Origin: Chromera velia
Lineage: Eukaryota > Sar > Chromeraceae
Assembly: GCA_018398765.1 (NCBI GenBank)
Contig: JAHBMJ010003026.1
Coordinates: 1 to 13,895, forward strand
Length of the DNA stretch: 13,895 bases
Reading direction: 5' to 3'
Below, in pieces: positions 8,961-13,895 of the stretch. The position numbers were made by a program, and so were the translations under genes. How positions within the stretch are numbered: position 1 is the stretch's first letter; each line of letters begins with the position of its first letter. Under the pieces are notes generated by a model, which made no database searches, had not been told where the DNA came from, and saw only the letters and a program-made list of their open reading frames with translations.

Positions 8961-9485
8961 ATGGACCTGAGCGATTTGTTCTATGCTGACAAAATCGTGC
9001 CAGTTCCGTCGCCACTGTTCTCTTCGTCTTCAGAATCTTCTTTGTCCTCTTTCTCAGAGTCCTCCTCCTCTTCCTTTGGGATCTTTAGCTCTGACCCATC
9101 AACATCTTTGTCCTCTTCCTCATCATCATCTTCTTCATCATCTACAGAGCAGTTCAACGTGTTTAAAGTTATGAAACATGATCCATCATTTATTTATATA
9201 GACGAAAAACTGGAGGGTGGGGGGGGAGGGCATACAGACGTAAAGTATTTTAAAGAAGACATTCGAACTGTATACGTAAACTGTGGGGCTGTAAAGCCCC
9301 CGCCTTCCTCTGTGTACATTCTCAATCAACACCATTACATCCCATATTCATTATATGACGAGTTAATTGCAAATGGGAGAGAGATAAAAAGCCAGGAACT
9401 GCACTGCAGCCTTACTTTATGTGCATACAGAGAGGGGGGGGGCGGGGATGCCACCAAAGGCTGCATGCACAAGCGAATTCTCTGA
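8961..9485 (+). CDS. Hypothetical protein with Ser-rich N-terminal region
   Basis: The frame runs from ATG 8961 to TGA 9485, about 174 codons. After MDLSDLFYADKIVPVPSPL come about 45 residues made largely of serine, then a more complex region with alternating hydrophobic and charged residues (DPSFIYIDEKL, KYFKEDIRTVYVNCGAVK, YILNQHHYIPYSLYDELI). That second half looks like a folded domain, but I do not recognise it. The frame is open upstream to a possible acceptor (TTTGCAG at 8926-8932), so 8961 may be internal to an exon. An 8-G run near 9431 lies just before the Gly-rich end and could hide an indel or an intron. The opposite strand of the Ser region is open as an Asp/Glu-rich frame, so strand assignment rests on the second half. 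Confidence 0.45.
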   Translation: MDLSDLFYADKIVPVPSPLFSSSSESSLSSFSESSSSSFGIFSSDPSTSLSSSSSSSSSSSTEQFNVFKVMKHDPSFIYIDEKLEGGGGGHTDVKYFKEDIRTVYVNCGAVKPPPSSVYILNQHHYIPYSLYDELIANGREIKSQELHCSLTLCAYREGGGGDATKGCMHKRIL

Positions 9486-9625
9486 ATGGTGGGTATAGTC
9501 GGGCAGGAAATTTTTACTTGTATAACAACGTTTGGACGGATACAGTAGTGATTGCTTTCTTGGTAGCCAATGCCTGACTTGTATATTTATTTTATGGATG
9601 CAGGTACCCTGATGACCCTGCAAAA

Positions 9626-10215
9626 CTATAGTTGGAAAGTAAAGTATTAAAATTAAAAAATAAATTTAAGTGAATTTGAGACTTAAAATAGTCTTAAATG
9701 AATTAAAGTGAATTCAAGCAGTGAATTTAGATCTAAGTTTCAAGGAATTTTGAAATGAAATACGGAATGGAAAATCTTTTAACTTTCATGCATAAATTTA
9801 AAAATCTATGCATTTTAATTAAAATAAATATACATTCTAATATATGATATTTTAATAATAGTATGAATTTAGATTAAAAAGTTAGTTGCAAAATTATTTA
9901 ATTAAACTCACGGGCATTTCAGGTTCACTTTATAAACTTAAAGCCTGAGATTTGTACTGTTTTTTTTTTTTAGTAGTAGGAGTACTAGTAGAATAGAATC
10001 AGATAGTATTCATTGTTTTATTTACTTATTTAAAAGAACATTTTGGCGCTTTACGACAGTAGCTACATACTCACCGATATTTACTGAGCGGGACAGCCTC
10101 GCGTGTCAGTGGTATATCACAGAAAAAAAATATCCATCTTTAAAAAACTTAGATTTCTTTTTTTTTTTATATATTTTTTTTCTTTCAATATTGCCTGCAA
10201 CCCTTTTCAATTTTT
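9626..10215. other. AT-rich island without genes
   Basis: Counting by eye, 60-base blocks at 9661 and 9781 contain about 22% and 15% G+C, against roughly half in the flanking genes. The island contains repeated AAATTTAA/TGAATT words, a short inverted repeat (AGACT-TAAAAT-AGTCT near 9680), a 13-T run near 9960 and T-rich runs at 10158-10182. No open frame of note was found. It could be an organellar insertion, a decayed element or a structural region. Nothing in it decides between these. Confidence 0.65.
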
Positions 10216-11182
10216 TCATCACGCCCGATAATGGCCCCGATTCCACTAGCGATTCCAGCTAGCTCAGAGTTCTCTTGTCGCGGGTGCCGCCGGATCTTCC
10301 TCTCTCTCCCTAGCTCTCTCCATCCCTTTACAATGCTTCATTCGTTCTGCTGGCTGCGCTGACCGCGAAACTTTGCCGGCAGACGAGCATCGAAACACAA
10401 CCGATCGATCTGTCGATCCACCCAAGGAATCATTCAAATAGAGTGAATCCGGTCGTTAGAAAAGGACCGAAGTCGGTAGATCACAATCGATCCTTCCATG
10501 CACGCACGCACGCATTCATGCATCAATTTTTGACGTTGAAGATAGAGTGCCATGTCCATTCCCCGAAGCGCCATCTGCCACCACCATGTCCTGCCTTCAC
10601 AATCTGATGTCGGGTTCTTTTCGAGACCCTTCCATTGACCGATCACCGAAACACTGGGTGGCAGTCCATGTTTTTGGCCGACAGCGTGTCTTCGTTCGTG
10701 TCAGCATGTCCCACATTCATTAGGGTTCGCTGTCCCTCTTTCCTTGTACTGCCGCTCTTCCCTGAAACTTGACGAGTCGGGACAAGAGAGACAGCAGAGA
10801 ACAAAAGGCGGGGCAAAGAGAGAGAGGGACTGTTGGGAGGGATGGAGTGAAAGTGAAACGATGTACATAGAGTCAGTAAGGAATCTGTTTCAGTTGAAGG
10901 GAAAATCGGACAACATCTTTCCCTCAGACTGGGGAAATGAACACAGAGTCAGAGTCAGGTGAAATAAAAAAAAAACTCTAGAGACGGTCCGGTGAGCATC
11001 GAAAGATTTTTCTTTCATTACTCTCAGCCGACTGATTGCCTTCTCAAGTCAAGTCTACGTTTATCTGCCCTACATGCACCCACCCCATGATCAATAGGCT
11101 GAGCTCGTAACTAGAAAAGCGGTGAATTGATTTGCCCCCGGACCGATCCTTTCATATACTGAGTTAGCTCGGTCCAGCTCTT
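10216..11182. other. Intergenic and probable 3' flank of the collagen-like gene
   Basis: Composition returns to about half G+C. The stretch contains CATGCACGCACGCACGCATT near 10497 and pyrimidine-rich words near 10300. Short frames at 10434-10646 (minus) and 10744-10962 (plus) have no family signature or splice support. The part nearest 11182 is expected to include the 3' untranslated region of the minus-strand gene. No RNA gene was recognised. Confidence 0.5.
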
Positions 11183-13895
11183 TCAAGGCCACCAGCCAGC
11201 CTTGGATGAATCGTCCCACTTGCCGAAGAATTTGTCCCATCCGCCCAGTTTGCCGACTCCTCCCATCTTCCACTTCATCTGATGATTCTTGGCTTTCCAG
11301 AGCATTTTCATCTTATGTTTCTTCACTGCATGGGGCTGCGTGCCGTCTCCGCACTTGATGAGAGTGCAGTCCTTTCCATCATAAGTTGAACCCCCCTTCT
11401 CTGTGCGCACATAGGCAGAGACGTCAACCAGATCCTCCAAGGAAATGTTCAGAAGATCGAAGGAGAACTCAGAGACGATGTCTCCATGTGACACTTGGTC
11501 AGTCTGAGTGACCACACAGAGATCCCATGCGTCAGCCCATTTCGGCCACTCATCAGAAGCCTTCACGTCCTTGCACTTCTTGTGATCGTAGTTGTCCATC
11601 TTATCGAAGTCTCTGGACCTGTAGCAGTCGGCCTTGAGCTTGAAGTTACCGCACTTGTCGTCGTCTTCGTCTTCGTAGAAACCTGTAGTGCAGATACAAG
11701 GGTTGTAGATCTTTCCATGTCCGTACAGGTGTGTGCAATCTCCAGGCGATGCTTTATCGTAGTTCTTCTGTGGCACAACCAGGTTCTTGACCTCCACACC
11801 GTTGAGGAGTTGATTGTTGTAGTCGGGATCCTGCAGGAAGATTTGTGGGCAGGGACATACCATGTTTGAGTGTGCAAGAAAACGAGGGCGGATTTTCGGG
11901 GTTTTTCACGTCTTCATCCACATCGGAAAGGAGAAGCATCCAAAAGAGAAATAAAGAGGAAGGCACATGCACACGGAAAGAAAGAAATGTGATGTTACGC
12001 TGGACATCCACAGCCCAAAGGTAAATCCGTTTATGCCAGAATTTAATGCTTTTTTTTCTTTCCTTTCTGTCTCCTATGATCAATCAATCAATCAATCAAT
12101 CATTCAATCGATGATCTGACCGACCGACCTTGAAACAAATTCCCTCCAGGACGAATGGGTTGCTGTCTGGATTCTTGGACACGGTCACCCCGACGGTACC
12201 CTCTCCCTTGTCACTGAACTCGATGTGGACCTCGTTCGCGTTGTAGGTGTTGCCGTCGCACACCGTGGAGGCCTTGCAGACAACAGGCTGCATACACGCA
12301 AGAGGAGATAACATTGCAAGTGAAAGGAAGAAAAAAGGAAGCAAAGCCGAAACACTTTCATGTCCTCAGCAGGAAACAACTCAAATCGAAGCAGATGCAA
12401 ACTACGAATTCCATTCCGACCAAGTCAAAACCATGCCATCGAGCTGCACATCTGCACATGCGTTTTCTTTGCCTCTCGATCTTCATGAGGACATACAGAT
12501 GAATGGTCAAGAGCACCAGCTGATTGACTCACCGGAGGCAAGCCTGCACACTGGAAGGACAGCGGGTTCTCTCCAGTCGGAACGAAAACGGAGCACGTGG
12601 GGCCCCCGTCAATCTCCACCATGCCCACATAGGCGCCAGCGCTGTCGGACTCAAACTCGAGAGGGACGACGATCTTGAAGTCAACAGAGCTGCCCGCCTG
12701 CAGTAGGAGACAGAGATTTGGTGATTTGGTCGTTTGGTCATGTCCTCAATGGCTCGTGGAAAGAAAACGAATCCAAAAGAACATGAAGGGTTCATTGATG
12801 ATCAGAGAGGACTTTGAGGAAATGAAAAGGAGAATAACAGAAAGACATCCATGGTGCATATGTCAGGCACTGACACGTCCCTGCAACTTGCTTTGTCCTT
12901 CACTTTCCGACAATGAACTGACGTTGAATCCTGAAATAAGGGTGAGGTCAACGGTGCACCCGATGAAGAAATCGTTCGATAGCATGACGGGCTCTGTGCA
13001 GACAAAGCCGCTGTCCCCGTTGTCCAGAGACCTCATCTGTCCGCTCTCGCCTGTGACCATCAAGGAAGTCGTTGCCTGCCCGTTGCTGTCCGTCTTGATG
13101 CCGGTCACGTCGTCACCCTTCGCGACGATGTACTTGACGAGAAACTTTTTCACAGGAGTGGAGTCAAGAGTCATAATGTTTCCAGTGATCTGCAAACACA
13201 TGCACCCGTACACACACACACACACACACATTGACTCACCCGTACATACATACACACACACACACACACACATTGACTCAGACGTTCAAGCGATCATGCA
13301 CTTGCACGTGCCGACAGATACACGCAGGAAGGCAGCAAGCGAGAGAGGGGGGGGGTGCAGACGGGCCAGAAGAGAAGGAAAGAGGTAGAGAAAATGGGGG
13401 GTGGGAGAGAGCACATATACTTGCTCACAAGCAGCCTCACAGATATGCACGCGTCTAAAGATACAGCTACACCCGACAGAGAAAAGAAAAAAAAAAAACT
13501 CATGTGGCGCATGCACTCACCTTTCCGCCCACAGGATGTCCTCCCGACTCTTTGCACTCATGCATCACGCCAATCTTCCCAAAGTCGCACTCGGGTCCAG
13601 AGCACTCATTCGGGCACACCCCGGGAGTCCCGGGAGGACCGCTTGGGCCTGGGGGGCCTTGGGGTCCTGGGCCGCCGTCGTTCCCGGGAGATCCTTGAGG
13701 GCCTGCGGGTCCTTGAGGGCCGGGGGGGCCTGCGGGGCCTCCAGGTCCCTGGGGGCCAGCGGGGCCTTGAGGGCCTGGGGGACCAGCAGGGCCAGCAGGA
13801 CCGGCCGGGCCCATGGGGCCAGTGCCGCCGTCATTTCCCGGCACTCCTTGGGGGCCTGCAGGTCCAGCAGGGCCAGAGGGGCCCTCAGGTCCTGC
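11183..13895 (-). CDS. Collagen-like Gly-X-Y protein with multi-exon C-terminal region (5' end outside window)
   Basis: Exons on the minus strand are 13895-13521, 13189-12923, 12697-12533, 12287-12129 and 11830-11183 (TGA). All have GT-AG borders and all junctions are phase 0, giving 537 visible residues. The first exon holds 30 perfect Gly-X-Y triplets (13620-13892), matching the collagen triple-helix repeat, then a Cys-containing linker ([15 protein letters not shown]). The next exons encode strand-like sequence. Exon 2 has [11 protein letters not shown], a motif typical of Ig-like beta-sandwich modules of the invasin/Big_1 type, which is only a resemblance. The last exon has nine Cys and ends in a Trp/Lys/Met-rich tail. 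The product is likely trimeric and secreted or surface-exposed, but a signal peptide would lie outside the window. The donor at 12923 (AAC|GTCAGT) is the least certain; another GTCAGT lies further on in the same phase. Introns are 225-331 bp. Confidence 0.85.
12077..12117. repeat. TCAA tetranucleotide microsatellite in intron
   Basis: About six TCAA units with one interruption (ATTCAATCG) sit within the intron 11831-12128 of the collagen-like gene, just inside its donor. The adjoining CGACCGACC is a second short repeat that overlaps the donor GTCGGT. Confidence 0.85.
13208..13280. repeat. Duplicated (CA)n cassette in intron
   Basis: Two copies of a unit made of GTA, a run of CA dinucleotides and CATTGACTCA lie side by side. 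The first CA run is at 13211-13230 and the second at about 13252-13272, the latter led by CATACATA. They lie in the intron 13190-13520 of the collagen-like gene, close to the acceptor on the minus strand, where they read as a GT/TG-rich run. Confidence 0.85.
13620..13892 (-). repeat. Collagen-coding repeat with 153-bp higher-order period
   Basis: Thirty Gly-X-Y triplets are encoded without interruption. The block [14 protein letters not shown] recurs 17 triplets later as [14 protein letters not shown], so the region appears to be built from duplicated 51-residue modules. X is Pro in 23 of 30 triplets. Y is most often Ala or Gln. Confidence 0.85.

Noticed and set aside
9602-9629. Possible last plus-strand exon after GATGCAG (YPDDPAKL then TAG)
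   Set aside because: No donor in matching phase was found before the TGA at 9485.
10434-10646. Minus-strand ORF of 70 codons
   Set aside because: No motif, no splice context, and it contains the CATGCACGCACG simple repeat.
11495-11869. Plus-strand ORF of 124 codons rich in Val/Leu
   Set aside because: Complement of the last collagen-gene exon; a clear shadow.
12675-13388. Plus-strand ORF of 237 codons with His/Thr repeats
   Set aside because: It covers collagen-gene exon 13189-12923 in antisense plus the (CA)n repeats, which read as Thr/His.

Overview
The window is nuclear DNA of a eukaryote. Genes are interrupted by GT-AG introns, intergenic stretches are long and rich in simple repeats, and base composition swings from GC-rich blocks to a stretch of roughly 15-25% GC. 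The mix of intron style, G-runs, many TGCATG words, microsatellites and a multi-exon collagen-like gene makes me think of a protist such as an alveolate (chromerid-like). That is an impression, not a proof. No bacterial operon structure, CRISPR array, rRNA, recognisable tRNA or transposase was seen.

Layout, left to right. (1) 1-3802, minus: a gene in three visible exons that runs off the left edge. It has a helical N-terminal domain that I read as a probable RUN domain, followed by an acidic, then Ser/Pro-rich tail of more than 850 residues. (2) About 3990-4125: a GC-rich, CpG-rich block with alternating CG and TGCATG words, the likely promoter of that gene. (3) 4130-5190: mostly non-coding, with a strongly purine-biased tract. 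(4) 5195-6063, plus: a weak candidate two-exon gene for a small Arg/Glu-rich protein. (5) 6310-7060: three repeat blocks (CAGT/CAGC words, degenerate repeats of about 72 bp, and a 43-bp direct duplication). (6) 7533-7835 plus and 7958-8811 minus: two weak to moderate convergent candidate genes. (7) 8961-9485, plus: a Ser-rich ORF of unknown function. (8) About 9626-10215: an AT-rich island. (9) 10216-11182: nothing I can assign. (10) 11183-13895, minus: the best-supported gene. It has five exons in the window, all joined in phase 0, and encodes a collagen-like Gly-X-Y protein with a Cys-containing multi-exon C-terminal region and a Trp/Lys-rich tail. Its N-terminus lies beyond the right edge.

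The two end genes are the substance of the window. One looks like an intracellular, possibly membrane-trafficking protein and the other like an extracellular or wall protein. Nothing in the sequence links them into one pathway. The genes between them are candidates only and need transcript evidence.
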